Source: Macrosoma leucophasiata | Lineage: Eukaryota > Arthropoda > Insecta > Lepidoptera > Hedylidae | DNA length: 64,000 nucleotides | Direction: 5' to 3' | Assembly: GCA_036365455.1 (NCBI GenBank) | Contig: JAWQUS010000032.1 | Location: 14,826,001 to 14,890,000 of the forward strand | Program-made: the position numbers and the translations under genes | Part shown: positions 1-60,300 of the stretch, in pieces | Layout: each line of letters starts with the position of its first letter | Numbering within the stretch: the stretch's first letter is position 1 | Notes under the pieces: generated by a model | Seen by the model: only the letters and a program-made list of their open reading frames with translations | Database searches by the model: none | What the model was told of the DNA's origin: nothing

Positions 1-7
1 TTTACAG

Positions 8-35827
<35,820 letters not shown>

Positions 35828-36232
35828 AAAAAAAACGAAATATGTATAATCCTCTCGATCGTAAAACTAGGCAGTACATTAGTAAAAAAGAGTGAATCCT
35901 ATTACCTATTGTCAAATCTTTACTGTGTAGGAGCCGTTGCACACGCTACAGCATTTCACTATGTTTGCTGCAGATAAGACCAATTCCGTATATACACTAC
36001 AAGAATTTTGGCTGATCTAGACAGCAAAACTTATCGTGTCTATTACAGACAAGACAAATAGAAACGTGTACACGCTAAGATTGTTTGCGAGCAGTCGTGC
36101 GTAGGGTGTGAGAGACAACTCGGTGTCAATCATATTATAATTTATTTCCGTCTACACAGATACACGTACAAAAACTACCTGACGGACCGTCAGTGATGGC
36201 TGACCACCGACCACCTTACCTTACCTTACCTT

Positions 36233-36270
36233 ATTATGTATTTTCACTTGTTCAAGTGAAAATACATAAT
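36233..36270. repeat. Perfect hairpin, 18-bp arms, copy A only
   Basis: ATTATGTATTTTCACTTG with a 2-bp spacer. In copy B one arm is replaced by the 675-bp segment. Confidence 0.85.
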
Positions 36271-36471
36271 ACGTTCAATGTAATTAAATAAACTGCGTCA
36301 GTGTCGCTGCTATGTTAAAAAGCGCCGGGAGCAATATTTGATATTAGCGCCTCCTAAAACTTAGTTTGAAGGAAGAGATATCACAGCCCGCAGGGTATGT
36401 GTCCTGTGAGTGAAGATTTCTAGCAGAACTTCCTTTGGCCAGTAACGTAAATGGAAATATGTGGTTTGGTA

Positions 36472-36744
36472 ACTGGTGGTTGAGCTCCAGTGACGGAGCT
36501 CGCGGGCGTAGGCACCACCGCATTACCTAATATACTTGCCGCTAAATGGTAGTGTTCAGCATTATCGTGTTCAGGTAGGGTGGTAATGTACAGCCCCGTA
36601 ATTAACGGCACAGAGGCATAACACCTTAGGCCTCAGGAGTAGTAACGCATCTGCATTTTGACCTTTGTCTTTGTGTAAGTGTCTATAGGCTGCAGTCATC
36701 ACTTAACATCAATGTGAACTGCACGCTTGTTTACATAAAAAAAA
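36472..36744 (+). mobile_element. Rep-A element (copy A)
   Basis: In the 3' flank of FAS-A; matched at 59003-59275. Confidence 0.88.
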
Positions 36745-36964
36745 TACGTGTTTGCAATTTTACGTAAAAAATCAAGTCAACTTACTCCACGAGATTTGCG
36801 GATCAATCAATTGATTCTGATTATTATGAATAGATAGAGTCAGAGATAGATTTATTAGTACAAGAATAAGTACTTACTATCAGTCCAGCTGTTTGAACAG
36901 CTGGACAAAAGCGTCCCCTTAAAATGTTGGCAATAGGGTTGTGCGACATTAGGAGAGAATATAT

Positions 36965-37251
36965 TTTTTTTTTATGTAATGGAAGTGGCAAACAAGCATA
37001 CAGTTCACATTGATGTTAAGTGATGACTGCAGCCTATAGACACCCACACAAAGACCAATGTCAAAATGCAGATGCGTTACCACTCTTGAGGCTTAAGGTG
37101 TTATGCCTCTGTGCCGGAAATTACAGGGCCGTACATTACCACCTGACTGGAACACGATAGTGCTGAACACTACCATTTAGCGGCAAGTATATTAGATAAT
37201 GCGGTGGTGCCTACGCCCGTGAGCTCTGTCACTGGAGCTCTACCACCAGTA
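36965..37251 (-). mobile_element. Rep-A element (copy A)
   Basis: Reverse copy facing the previous one; matched at 59491-59779. Confidence 0.88.
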
Positions 37252-37533
37252 AAATATGCCATAATCGCCACGCTGGACACGTGAAGGCGCAGTTTCGGCA
37301 GTTGTATCAGGGGACGCCACTGACTCCTGCCCAGTGGAATAGTTTGATCGCCACTGTTTGCTTTACTGACAACACTAGTGGAAGAGTGGAAAAGTTTGTT
37401 AGAGTGGAAAACTAGTGGAAGAATTATTTTACTCTACTTAGCGACTGCGGGGTCGTCATGTCCCAACGGCATATCAATTATTATTAAATACTAATGGTAA
37501 TATAGTCATGTGGTTGGATATTTGACCATGAAA

Positions 37534-37775
37534 CTGCCTAGGTAGCAGGCCACTACTACTACGCTGAGGTCCTGAGTTCGATTTCCGGGTCGTGGGTTAT
37601 CAGAGATAATGGTGTAAAGTCCTTTATCACTGGTTCTATTGGGATTTTTCCATTTTCTGCCCACCTGTTACATGGGCCAAAACGTAACCAGCGAATCATG
37701 GGTGTTTGCATGTATGCTTGAATGCATGCATTTACCTGAGCCTACCCCTTCGGGGATTACAGGCGTGAAGTTACG
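37534..37775 (+). mobile_element. SINE-B with internal deletion, long flanking direct repeats (copy A)
   Basis: Head, B-box and tail are present. About 45-48 bp of flanking sequence (37489-37533 and 37776-37823, TACTAATGGTAATAT...CATGAAAC) is repeated on both sides. Confidence 0.82.
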
Positions 37776-38421
37776 TACTAATGGTAATATTATAGTCATG
37801 TGGTTGGATATTTGACCATGAAACTTCTAAGTAAGCGTACTAAGTTGGTTGTAAAGTGTAACTATTTGTGAATTGTAAAGCAATAAATATTATATTCCAT
37901 GTTAACGTTGTTTTGTTTTTGCTAAAATCTATATATAATCTGGGTGCAATAATATTATTATCTTTTCGATACCGCTGTCTTTGTAAAAAGACATTTGAAA
38001 TTTTTAGTCGCGATTATTTCTTTTTTTACTACACATACCTACCCATCTAAGAAAATCTTGAGATTGTCTAGAACAATCGCGATTTTACTGTGCAAGGAAA
38101 TGATTTCAATCCATACTTCCATACTCATTGAAATAAAACTAGTTATGTGTATGTCAGTTATGATAGTTAGTAAGAAAGATGAGCATTATTTCTTCATGAG
38201 CACTGTAAAAGCGTAACGTGCGAAAAAGATAACGCTCTACAGACCCGAAATAATCCGAACTCTCTCTTCTAAGGTCGATGTTCATTATATCTTATTGGAT
38301 ACTGTAAAGTATAAAAGATCCCATCGTGCTTTAGTGGAGGAGAAATCTTCCGCTAGTAGGTACAGTCAGTCAGCCGAACAACGGCGGTGAAACCATTCCA
38401 ACGTAATAAAAACAACTTTTT

Positions 38422-38708
38422 CACTGGTGGTAGAGCTCCAGTGACGGAGCTCGCGGGCGTAGGCACCACCGCATTACCTAATACACTTGCCGCTAAATGT
38501 TAGTGTTCAGCACTATCGTGTTCCGGTCAGGTGGTAATGTACGGCCCTGATATTTCCGGCACAGAGGCATAACACCTTAGGCCTCAGGAGTGGTAACGCA
38601 TCTGCATTTTGATCTTGGTCTTTGTGTGGGTGTCTATAGGTTGCAGTCATCACTTAACGTCAATGTGAACTGCATACTTCTTTGCCATTTCCATAAAATT
38701 AAAAAAAA
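38422..38708 (+). mobile_element. Rep-A element (copy A)
   Basis: Matched at 60949-61235. Confidence 0.88.
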
Positions 38709-39472
38709 CAACAACAACACGGGATGGACAGTTTTGTGCCATTCGGCGATGGAACCCTAAAATGTGTGTTTTAAACGTATTTTTATTTCGATTTAATTAA
38801 TGCTAATAAAATACTTAGGTACATACGTCAAAGGGAGACAATAAACATTTATGCCACCATGTATAATATATTGGTCAATATCAGTAGCATCTATTTGTTT
38901 GAGTAATTTCGACGCACGTAAGTTTTTTTATTTTATTTTGATCGTATTAATTGATTTAATTGAATTGATTTAATTTAATTGACTGCTAAAATCGACCTCA
39001 AGCGTACGATGTTTTATTTTATAAATTTTACATCGCTCTTTTAGAGAAAATTAGGTAAAGTGGGTTTGTTGCTGAAAGAAATTGTTTACTTTAACCAATT
39101 ATAAATACTCGTACGTTACAGTACACAAAAAAAAATATATTTGAAAATTTGAATTGTTTTTTTAATATTTTCTTACGATTTGTATTCAGAATCATGAGTA
39201 GTTTTTTCGGAAGCGTTCCCTTGACACCCTGTATATAGCTCGCACTGTCCAAAAGGTATTAGATCTAATGTTAATCCAAGTTTTTAACTCTAAGATGTCT
39301 ACCTAACTCAAATCTGTGTGCCCTGTCCACTGTCCACTGTCTTTTAATTTTTGCAGTTCAGTGTGCTTTGTCAATTTCTTTCGCTTCTCTTCAATTTCTA
39401 CGTAACAGATAAAAAAAAGCACGAGTTGTACCTTTTTGTTATTAGCACATTTCTCGAGTCAAGTCATCATGC

Positions 39473-39755
39473 AATGGTGGTAGAGCTCCAGTGACGGAGC
39501 TCGTGGGCGTTGGCACCACCGCATTACCTAAGATACTTGCCGCTAAATGGTAGTGTTCAGCACTATCGTGTTCCGGTCAGGTGGTATTGTACGGCCTTGT
39601 AATTTCCGGCACAGATGCATAACACCTAAGTCTCAGGAGTGGTAACGCATCTGCATTTCGACCTTGGTCTTTGTGTTAGTGTCTAGAGGCTGCAGTCATC
39701 GCTTAACATCAATGTGAACTGCATGCTTGTTTGCCACTTCCATTACATAAAAAAG
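39473..39755 (+). mobile_element. Rep-A element (copy A)
   Basis: Matched at 62529-62783, where the tail is deleted. Confidence 0.86.
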
Positions 39756-39970
39756 AAAGTCAAACGTCCTCGCGCGGCAAATGCCTGCCCGCTCTGTGTG
39801 GCCCGTCACTAGATGGCTCGGGCGCTCGGTTTCGAGCCGGTCGCATCCACACAGAGCGAGCTGCCTCGCGCGTTCTGTGTGGACGCGCCTAATACCTCAT
39901 AAACTACCACTGTGATGTAGAACGGGCTTTGGTGGGAAGTGCATCTTTATAAAAGTAAGTAAGTAGGAAT

Positions 39971-40277
39971 ACTGGTGGGAGGGCTCCAGTGACGGAGCTC
40001 GCGGGCGTAGGCACCACCGCATTGCCTAAAATACTTGCCGCTAAATGGTAGTGTTCAGCACTATCATGTTCCGGTCAGGTGGTAATGTACGGCCCTGTAA
40101 TTTCCGGCACAGGGGCATAACACCTTAGGCCTCAGGAGTGGTAACGCATCTGCATTTTGACCTCGGTCTTTGTGTGGGTGTCTATAGGCTGCAGTCATAA
40201 CTTAACATCAGTCATCACTTGAAATCACTTAACATCAATGTGTGCATGCTTGTTTGCCACTTCCATAACATAAAAAA
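39971..40277 (+). mobile_element. Rep-A element with short internal duplication (copy A)
   Basis: An extra TTAACATCAGTCATCACTTG segment lies near the 3' end; matched at 62996-63304 with the same duplication. Confidence 0.86.
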
Positions 40278-41557
40278 TATATGTGTATATATAAAGGCGA
40301 AAGTTCACTTAGTAACCTTTCATAAAATACGTCACGCTAAAATAAGCTTTCCAAAATAAGATCCCCTCCCCCTTTGTCACGCTGTGTCACCGTATCTGTG
40401 ACCTCCTCCTAAAATTATTACGTCACAAGAACTAACACCCGAATATGTTAAATATTGCACAAGTATTGAGAATTTACAATGTTCGTTTAGTTTTATGATA
40501 AAATATCAATAAATCAATAAAAATATGTAGAAATAATATTTCAATGAACTGCAAACGTCACGTAGCCGGCGACTCTCTCCCCCCCCTCCCTTCCTGTCAC
40601 ATCTTGTCACGCTCAGCGAGACTCTCCTCCCTTGTATGTGAACGTATATGATGAACGGCCTCTTATCACAAAATTAAGAATATAGTAATATAAAGACGGG
40701 GTATATATAAAGTAGTTTATAGGTTAGGCTAAGAACGGATTTTGTGACAGAGATCAAACTAATGGCCGAATACTCAAACGTCACTCAATTTTAAGCAACG
40801 CTCAAATGTGCGCTATCGCTATCGTTTGAACGTGTTTTTTAAGGACAGAAGACTTTTAAGTGCCACTTAGATTTATCGGCATGAGGCCTCTCCAGTCAGG
40901 ACATGTGGGTAGCGTTGTGGGCGTGTCTTTCCATAAGCCGACATGTTACTCGTGTTTGTGGGCATCTGTAGCTGGGTACTCGAGCGGATGATGAAATAAA
41001 GCACAGGTTGGCAGAAAAAAGTCGTATATTGCCAAAGATCCGCCTATTCGATTACCTCCGGCAGGGAAGAACGGGCAAGAAACCCTTCGGACCGGGAAAC
41101 AATATTTATCAGGATACGATACTACTACTATCACTAGTCTTCTGCCCATTTGATTCAGAACTACCCGCGTTATGTCACTTTAATATCACTGACGTTCACT
41201 GTTCTAAGTGGCAGCATAACTGCCTTACAATAATGCGATTCAACTGTGTGACTGTGACTGAATGACTGTTACTCTATGACTGACCGTCATGAACTATTTG
41301 CTAGCCTTTATAAACCCGATATCGGCAAGTCAATATCCCCTCTAGGGTAACAAATCCAAGTACCTAAGCCGACCGTGGCGCCACTTAGAATTCTCTATTA
41401 AACAATCTACCCTAGTCATAATAAGGTTACGTCACCGACAAACTAGATGGCGCTAGTAGTCACATTTAGGTTACACTCGTTACACTCCGACAGATTTAAG
41501 TGACGTTTGAGTATTTGGAGGTCTAACGGCTCTCTCTCGAAAGTTTCCTATTTTAGA

Positions 41558-41650
41558 CTGGAGTGCCTTCTGCGTTCGCCGATTGCTCGTTGTACTAGTG
41601 CCGTCTCGAGACGACGTGCCACCTACCTAAGTAAGTCTAAAAAAAAAGAA
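41558..41650 (+). mobile_element. Fragment of the fourth SINE family
   Basis: TGGAGTGCCTTCTGCGTTCG to an AGTCTAAAAAAAA tail. Confidence 0.6.
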
Positions 41651-41956
41651 ATATCATATTTCTCAGGTCAAAGACGACATCCACGCGGGCAAAGCTGCGA
41701 GCAATACCTAGTTTACAAAATATAGCGCCCTTTCAAAATATAGGGTTGGTTCTCATTACTATAATTTTTCTTTCCCTATGCTTGTTGCGTTGATCAGACC
41801 TTGATTAATTAGGTATTATGTTAAATGTGAACCAGTTTATTTTGTTTTTAAATTATGCAAACATAATGTCAACGAAAGTTACACAACAGGACACAATTTT
41901 AAGTATATAATTTAAATACAATGTTATGCTTGTAAATTTATTTCCATCAAAGTAAC

Positions 41957-42505
41957 GAATGATTAGTTATTTTTTATGTAATGAAGTGGTGAAATGAAGT
42001 GAATAAACAAGCGTCTATTTCATTAACATCCTAAAATAATTTTATACACTAGCGTCGGCAGCGACAACAGTTGAGATATCGATGAGCGTCGGTTTAGGCC
42101 GGGGCGCCTTCTGCGCTCGCCGAATGCCCGGTGACTATCACCTACATAAGTCCGTCCAAAATAAGAAAAATAGGCTTTAAAATGCGCTACTAATAAACCA
42201 AATTCGCGTTGTTTGCCACCTATTTCATACTCCAATTAAAGCTTCATCAGTAACGAATAATTCGTTATTTTTTATGTAATGAAGTGGCAAACCAGCGTCT
42301 ACTTCATTGATATCCTAAAGTAATTTTATACACAAGCGTCGGTTTAGGCGGCCTTCTGCGCTGGCCGATTGCCCGGTGACGTATCACCTACATACTCGTA
42401 AGTCCGTCCAAAAATAGTAAAATTGACGGCAAAATGCCCCATTAATAAACCAATTTCACGATGTTTGCCACCTATCTCTTACTGCAATTGACAGAAAGCT
42501 TCAGT
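41957..42505 (+). repeat. Two-unit direct tandem repeat, about 250-300 bp each
   Basis: Units at 41957-42250 and 42251-42505 share TTATTTTTTATGTAATGAAG, AATTTTATACAC.AGCGTCGG, the GCCTTCTGCGCT segment and TTTGCCACCTAT. They differ by substitutions and a 40-bp gap, so the duplication is old. Confidence 0.75.
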
Positions 42506-42849
42506 CACAATCGTGCGGCACCCAGCTCGTCTAGTTGAACATGAATAAACCCCATATTTTTATGTATAAATGTCATGAAATGAAATGAAATGAAACGGGC
42601 TGAAAGGGCTGGAATAAATATAAACATGACAATCATAATCATCATAATAGCCGAAAGCTGTCCACTGCTGGCCCAAAGCCTCCAAGGCAGGGGATATGCC
42701 ATAATCGCATCGCTTGGTATGCGGATTAGCTCTGCTGTCCATCTTACTACCAACCCAGTGGAAGAATTTTCTTCCAGTAGAAGAAAATTCTTCCGCTAGT
42801 GGGTGGTGGGTCGTCACGTCCAGCGCCAGCAACATGACAATTTTTTCAG

Positions 42850-42984
42850 ATAATGGCACCAACAGCATCGGGGTACCAGTACTCGCATCCAGATCCCGGA
42901 GAAGAGATCTGTATCACTGGGATCGCAGGATACTTCCCTAAGACCAACTCTGTAGAGGATTTTCGAGAAAATCTTTTTGCTAAA
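42850..42984 (+). CDS. FASN: Second FAS gene, first coding exon: N-terminal ketosynthase
   Basis: Acceptor TTTTTTCAG, ATG at 42853, donor GTGAGC. It reads MAPTASGYQYSHPDP, then EEICITGIAGYFPKTNSVED and FRENLFAK. The I.ITG..G.FP.S..V..F..NL motif is the start of FAS ketosynthase. The bases before ATG (42850-42852) suggest that a 5'UTR exon is spliced in from upstream. The gene has the same strand as FAS-A and starts 7 kb after its stop. Confidence 0.93.
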
Positions 42985-43265
42985 GTGAGCTCTTAACGCT
43001 CTTAATACTTCATTTCGATGATCAATTTTGTACAGTTTCCTACTGTTTTTTGGGCTGTGAGCAAACACTGCAGTATATTATTCATGTTTCTTTAACTTAG
43101 GTCTACACTAAAAACGATTAAAAATTTAAAAAGAAAGAAGTAGGAGAGAGTAGGATTACGTATTAGAGGGGAGAATTTATATAAGATTTAATTATTTCTA
43201 GACTTAAAAAAATTACTAAACACAATTTAAAATGATTCGTATAAGTGATCTGCCATTCATTATAG

Positions 43266-43391
43266 CGATAGGCTCGCCACCTGTTACATGGGCCAAAACG
43301 TAACCGGCGAATCGTGGGTGTTTGCAGGTATGCTTGAATACATACATACCTTAGCCTACCCCTTCTGGGATTACAGGCGTGAAGTTACGTT
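43266..43391 (+). mobile_element. SINE-B 3' half
   Basis: Starts AGGCTCGCCACCTGTTACAT and ends at the GAAGTTACGT tail, in the first intron of the second FAS gene. Confidence 0.8.
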
Positions 43392-43539
43392 AGATCTGCC
43401 ATTCGAGTTCAAGAGAGTACAGTTACCGGTTAACGTCTACTTTACTAAAACCACCAACAAAATTAAATAACAGGATCAAACTTAAAAAATTGCGTTAATA
43501 GATTAAATCAAAAGGGAAAGAAAAATTGACGCTCGGATC

Positions 43540-43720
43540 TGAGGTTTCGGTAGTACAGTAGGTAAAGGTAGCTGGGCTACTTATCTAGTCCCGGGATCAA
43601 TCCCCGCCTGAACTCTTATTTGGGCTGGAGCGCCTTCTGCGTTCGCTGATTGTTTGTTGATTGTTTTGAAATATTGCCATTTCGAGACGCGTCGCCTAGA
43701 TAAGTCTGTCCTAAAAAATC
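43540..43720 (+). mobile_element. Fourth tRNA-like SINE family
   Basis: The head AGGTTTCGGTAGTACAGTAG and a B-box-like GGGATCAATCCCC are followed by GGAGCGCCTTCTGCGTTCGC and a CTGTCCTAAAAAA tail. The tail part also occurs at 298-375, 41558-41650, 42095-42165 and 42340-42415. Confidence 0.6.
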
Positions 43721-43814
43721 CATACGAACTCAATTTTTCTTTCCATTTTTCTTGAAATTCTTTTGTAAGTGTTATTTCGATAAAATTAAATATTACCACA
43801 ATATTGTGCTATAG

Positions 43815-44007
43815 GTAGACCTGATCAGTGATTTAAGAAAGATTTGGAAAGTTCAAGATAGCAACTGGTCATTCAGAGCTGGTAAAATAAACAACCACAA
43901 CAAATTCGATGCTGAATTCTTCAGAAAAAACTATAAAGATGTACATCAAACTGATCCAACGTCTCGATTGCTGCTTGAGAGAACTTACGAGGCTATCATC
44001 GACGCTG
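43815..44007 (+). CDS. FASN: Second FAS gene, second coding exon: ketosynthase
   Basis: Acceptor GCTATAG, donor GTGAGT, phase 0 to 1. It reads VDLISDLRKIW then GKINNHNKFDAEFF and DPTSRLLLERTYEAIIDAG. The family has FD..FF......DP..R.LLE..YEAI.DAG, so this is KS N-terminal sequence. Confidence 0.94.
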
Positions 44008-44159
44008 GTGAGTTACAGTAGTCAAATTATCCAAAATTACTTAAATATAACTTTTTTGAAGGGTAACCGTCATTAGCAGCGCCTTGCTCGTTTTATGATA
44101 AAAAAAAGTTAAACTCGCGTCAGGACATGTGGTGCAACCACAGAATAGATAAATATTCC

Positions 44160-44410
44160 GTGGGTGCAACCATAGAGCAACACCGGTCGCGGCGGACCGG
44201 CGGGGAGTTGCCATATTCACTTTCCCCTCTGTGAAATAACAAGCGCAAGTGGTCCTATGCCTGTCCCCGAGATGCTTAAATGTGTGTGTGAAATTGTTTA
44301 TGTATTTTGTTAAAATCAAGGTGTGAGTTTCAAATGACAGACTGTTTTGCATCGGTAATAAACGCTATGGCTACTCCCCTCCGGTCGGCCATGTTGCTCT
44401 ATGGGTGCTA
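44160..44410. mobile_element. Inverted-terminal repeat element in second FAS gene intron
   Basis: GGGTGCAACCATAGAGCAAC at the left and TGTTGCTCTATGGGTGCTAC at the right form the terminal repeats; about 235 bp inside. Confidence 0.75.
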
Positions 44411-44684
44411 CAAAAGAAAAAATGTACAATATTCAATATATTGTGTATTTGTGTATAATATTCAAGTTTTCACTTCTGCCGGCACCTCGGGTGTTTATAC
44501 GTGAACACGTATATTATTATAGACTGTACCAACTATAGAGCGATCAGTTGAAATGGTAAAGATCTGTTAATTGTTGGTATCTTTGGGAATGGTTCTCGTC
44601 CAGCAGTTTACGCTTTTCGGCTAAAATGGTGATGAATATATGATTATGTCTTCCCAAATTGATCATTAATTCTTCTGACAATAG

Positions 44685-44805
44685 GTGTCAACCCTTCGGA
44701 ACTCCGCAACACTAAGACCGGTGTGTTCATAGGAACATGCTATGTGGATATTGATGGACCATTAATGTGGAACAGGATGCCAATAAACGAAAATGCGATT
44801 ATGGG
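44685..44805 (+). CDS. FASN: Second FAS gene, third coding exon: ketosynthase
   Basis: Acceptor ACAATAG, donor GTAATG. It reads VNPSELRNTKTGVFIGTCYV then MPINENAIMG, matching (I/V).P..(L/I)R...TGVF.G. The exon stops before the KS active-site Cys. No later KS exon is found; 500 bp on, the sequence switches to the copy of the FAS-A 3' half. Confidence 0.93.
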
Positions 44806-44894
44806 GTAATGTTAAAAGCTTTAAATACGCTTACTCTCACAGCTTTTAGCACTGAGTATACAGCTAAAAATTTAAACTAAATCAAAATTTGTAT

Positions 44895-45000
44895 AAGATG
44901 AAGAGCGTGATGAATATAAAACAAGAAATATATTAGAAACCAGGATATTTGGCGCTCCATACTCTCGTACCTACCCTGTTAGGGACTTGGCGTGAAGGAA
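44895..45000 (+). mobile_element. RTE-type LINE 3' end fragment
   Basis: Reads GATGAAGAGCGTGATGAA and ends CTGTTAGGGACTTGGCGTGA, the same 3' end in plus orientation, diverged. Confidence 0.6.
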
Positions 45001-45298
45001 ATAGTATAATGTGACATACTACATTATACTAATTAGATTGGTCGGAGAAGACATTACAAAAATAATTTAATCGTGGTTTAAAGCGAGGGATTAATAGTAA
45101 AACTAGCAAAGCTATTTATTACTTTTTGCTAGAAGCCCAAAGGTGGCTCTGAAAACGATGGGATACTTCGGAGACTGGATGAATTTGATTTGCTTAGTTT
45201 TTGTTAGGAGGCACTACATTTCAGTTCTACCCGAAAACATTTTGTTCCTTATTTTGTTCACTATTTATTTTATTTCAAATTTGTATTTTTTTAGGTGA

Positions 45299-57661
<12,363 letters not shown>

Positions 57662-58065
57662 AAAAAAAACTTAATATGTATAATCCTCTCGATGGGGTAA
57701 AACTAGGCAGTACATTAGTAAAAAAGAGTGAATCCTATTACCTATTGTCAAATCTTTACTGTGTAAGAGCCGTTGTACACGCTAAAGCATTTCACCATGT
57801 TTGCTGCAGATAAGACCAATTCCGTATATACACTACAAGAATTTTGTCTGATCTAGATAGCAAAACTTATCGTGTCTATTACAGACAAGACAAATAGAAA
57901 CGTGTACACGCTAAGATTGTTTGCGAGCAGTCGTGCGTAGGGTGTGAGAGACAACTCGGTGTCAATCATATTATAATTTATTTCCGTCTACATAGATACA
58001 CGTACAAAAACTACCTGACGGACCGTCAGTGATGGCTGACCACCGACCACCTTACCTTACCCTAC

Positions 58066-58740
58066 TCCACCCCCCACCGGCCGCAGCAGGCGCACCAGCG
58101 TTCACGCATCGTGTCTAGCGCAGACAATTTTTTCTTGATCAGCACCGTAACAGTGTGCACGGTTCGTTTGTAGAAACGACACGAATTCTTACATAGGCCC
58201 GGTTACTTACTTTGTCGTGAACAAGAAGCCTTAGAAAACTTACGTAGTATTTATCAATACGATCTTTGTCATACTTGTATACACCAAGGTAAAAATAGAA
58301 TTTTCTACAAAAGTAAGTTCAACAGAGCAATAAGAATTTTCAACCATTTAGGTACCAGTTGATTAAGATGTTGAATGGATTAAGATTTAAAAAAACTTTT
58401 CTAAAATGGTTAATCAATAAGGTATTTTATAATCTCAATGAATTCTTCAATTACAATTCTAGATATTTTCTGGGTTGATAAATTAATTTGTAAAATTGTT
58501 AATTTAACTGACATTTATAATGTTCTTATTTTATTGTAATAGACATTTAAATTGAAAAATATCTGACATTTATTAACAATTATTGTGATCAATTACATAC
58601 GCTCTTAGTTTATTTTTTTTTATCTTAAAACGTATTGTATACCCAGTATGGTAAATTGTTATATGTATTCTAACGAAACAATGAACAGAAATAATCCTAC
58701 CCGAAGTCAAATTATATTCACTCGCATGTGTTAAACTTGT
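58066..58740. other. Segment present only in copy B 3' flank
   Basis: About 675 bp of mixed sequence with no frame or repeat signature that I recognise. At this point copy A has an 18-bp-arm hairpin (36233-36270) instead. Confidence 0.7.
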
Positions 58741-58888
58741 TCAAGTGCAAATACATAATACGTTCAATGTAATTAAATAAACTGCGTCAGTGTCGCTGCT
58801 ATGTTTAAAAGCGCCGGGAGCAATATTTGATATTAGCGCCTCCTAAAACTTAGTTTGAAGGAAGAGATATCACAGCCCGCAAGGGACA

Positions 58889-58964
58889 GGAAGTTCTGCT
58901 AGAAATCTTCACTCACAGGACACATACCCGTGTCCTGTGAGTGAAGATTTCTAGCAGAACTTCC
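58889..58964. repeat. Perfect hairpin, 35-bp arms, copy B only
   Basis: Arms 58889-58923 and 58930-58964, loop ATACCC. Copy A (36390-36432) has a single arm preceded by GGGTAT, the complement of the loop. Confidence 0.88.
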
Positions 58965-59002
58965 TTTGGCCAGTGACGTAAATGGAAATATGTGGTTTGG
59001 TA

Positions 59003-59275
59003 ACTGGTGGTTGAGCTCCAGTGACGGAGCTCGCGGGCGTAGGCACCACCGCATTACCTAGTATACTTGCCGCTAAATGGTAGTGTTCAGCATTATCGTG
59101 TTCCGGTAGGGTGGTAATGTACAGCCCCGTAATTAACGGCACAGAGGCATAACACCTTAGGCCTCAGGAGTAGTAACGCATCTGCATTTTGACCTTTGTC
59201 TTTGTGTAAGTGTCTATAGGCTGCAGTCATCACTTAACATCAATGTGAACTGCACGCTTGTTTACATAAAAAAAA
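59003..59275 (+). mobile_element. Rep-A element (copy B)
   Basis: Equivalent of 36472-36744. Confidence 0.88.
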
Positions 59276-59490
59276 TACGTGTTTGCAATTTTACGTAAAA
59301 AATCAAGTCAACTTACTCCACTAGATTTGCGGATCAATCAATTGATTCTGTTTATTATGAATAGATAGAGTCCGAGATAGATTTATTAGTACAAGAATAA
59401 GTACTTACTATCAGTCCAGCTGTTTGAACAGCTGGACAAGAGCGTCCCCTTAAAATGTTGGGTTGTGCGACATTAGGAGATAATATTTTG

Positions 59491-59779
59491 TTTTTTTTTT
59501 ATGTAATGGAAGTGGCAAACAAGCATACAGTTCACATTGATGTTAAGTGATGACTGCAGCCTATAGACACCCACACAAAGACCAATGTCAAAATGCAGAT
59601 GCGTTACCACTCTTGAGGCTTAAGGTGTTATGCCTCTGTGCCGGAAATTACAGGGCCGTACATTACCACCTGACTGGAACACGATAGTGCTGAACACTAC
59701 CATTTAGCGGCAAGTATATTAGGTAATGCGGTGGTGCCTACGCCCGTGAGCTCTGTCACTGGAGCTCTACCACCAGTAA
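59491..59779 (-). mobile_element. Rep-A element (copy B)
   Basis: Equivalent of 36965-37251. Confidence 0.88.
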
Positions 59780-60062
59780 AATATGCCATAATCGCCACGC
59801 TGGGCACGTGAAGGCACAGTTTCGGCAGTTGTATCAGGGGACGCCACTGACTCCTGCCCATTGGAATAGTTTGATCGACACTGTTTGCTTTACTGACAAC
59901 ACTAGTGGACGAGTGGAAAAGTTTGTTAGAGTGGAAAACTAGTGGAACAATTATTTTTCTCTACTTAGCGACTGCGGGGTCGTCATGTCCCAACGGCATT
60001 TCAATTATTATTAAATACTAATGGTAATATAGTCATGTGGTTGGATATTTGACCATGAAACT

Positions 60063-60300
60063 GCCTAGGTAGCAGGCCACTACTACTACGCTGAGGTCCT
60101 GGGTTCGATTTCCGGGTCGTGGGTTATCAGAGATAATGGTATAAAGTCCTTTATCACTGGTTCTATTGGGATTTTTCCATTTTCTGCCCACCTGTTACAT
60201 GGGCCAAAACGTAACCAGCGAATCATGGGTGTTTGCATGTATGCTTGAATGCATGCATTTACCTGAGCCTACCCCTTCGGGGATTACAGGCGTGAAGTTA
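60063..60300 (+). mobile_element. SINE-B with long flanking direct repeats (copy B)
   Basis: Equivalent of 37534-37775, again flanked by the 45-bp direct repeats. Confidence 0.82.

Larger units (their letters stand above)
40278..42849. other. Intergenic region upstream of second FAS gene
   Basis: Contains C-rich stretches (40600), an inverted pair CCGAATACTCAAACGTCACT (40767-40786) and its near complement (41499-41518), the two-unit tandem repeat, and a 15-bp hairpin at 42760-42794. Promoter and 5'UTR exon of the second FAS gene should lie here, but I could not identify them. Confidence 0.5.

Noticed and set aside
36215..36235. Telomere-like CCTTACCTTACC run
   Set aside because: It is not the insect TTAGG repeat, only four units long, and interrupted in copy B.
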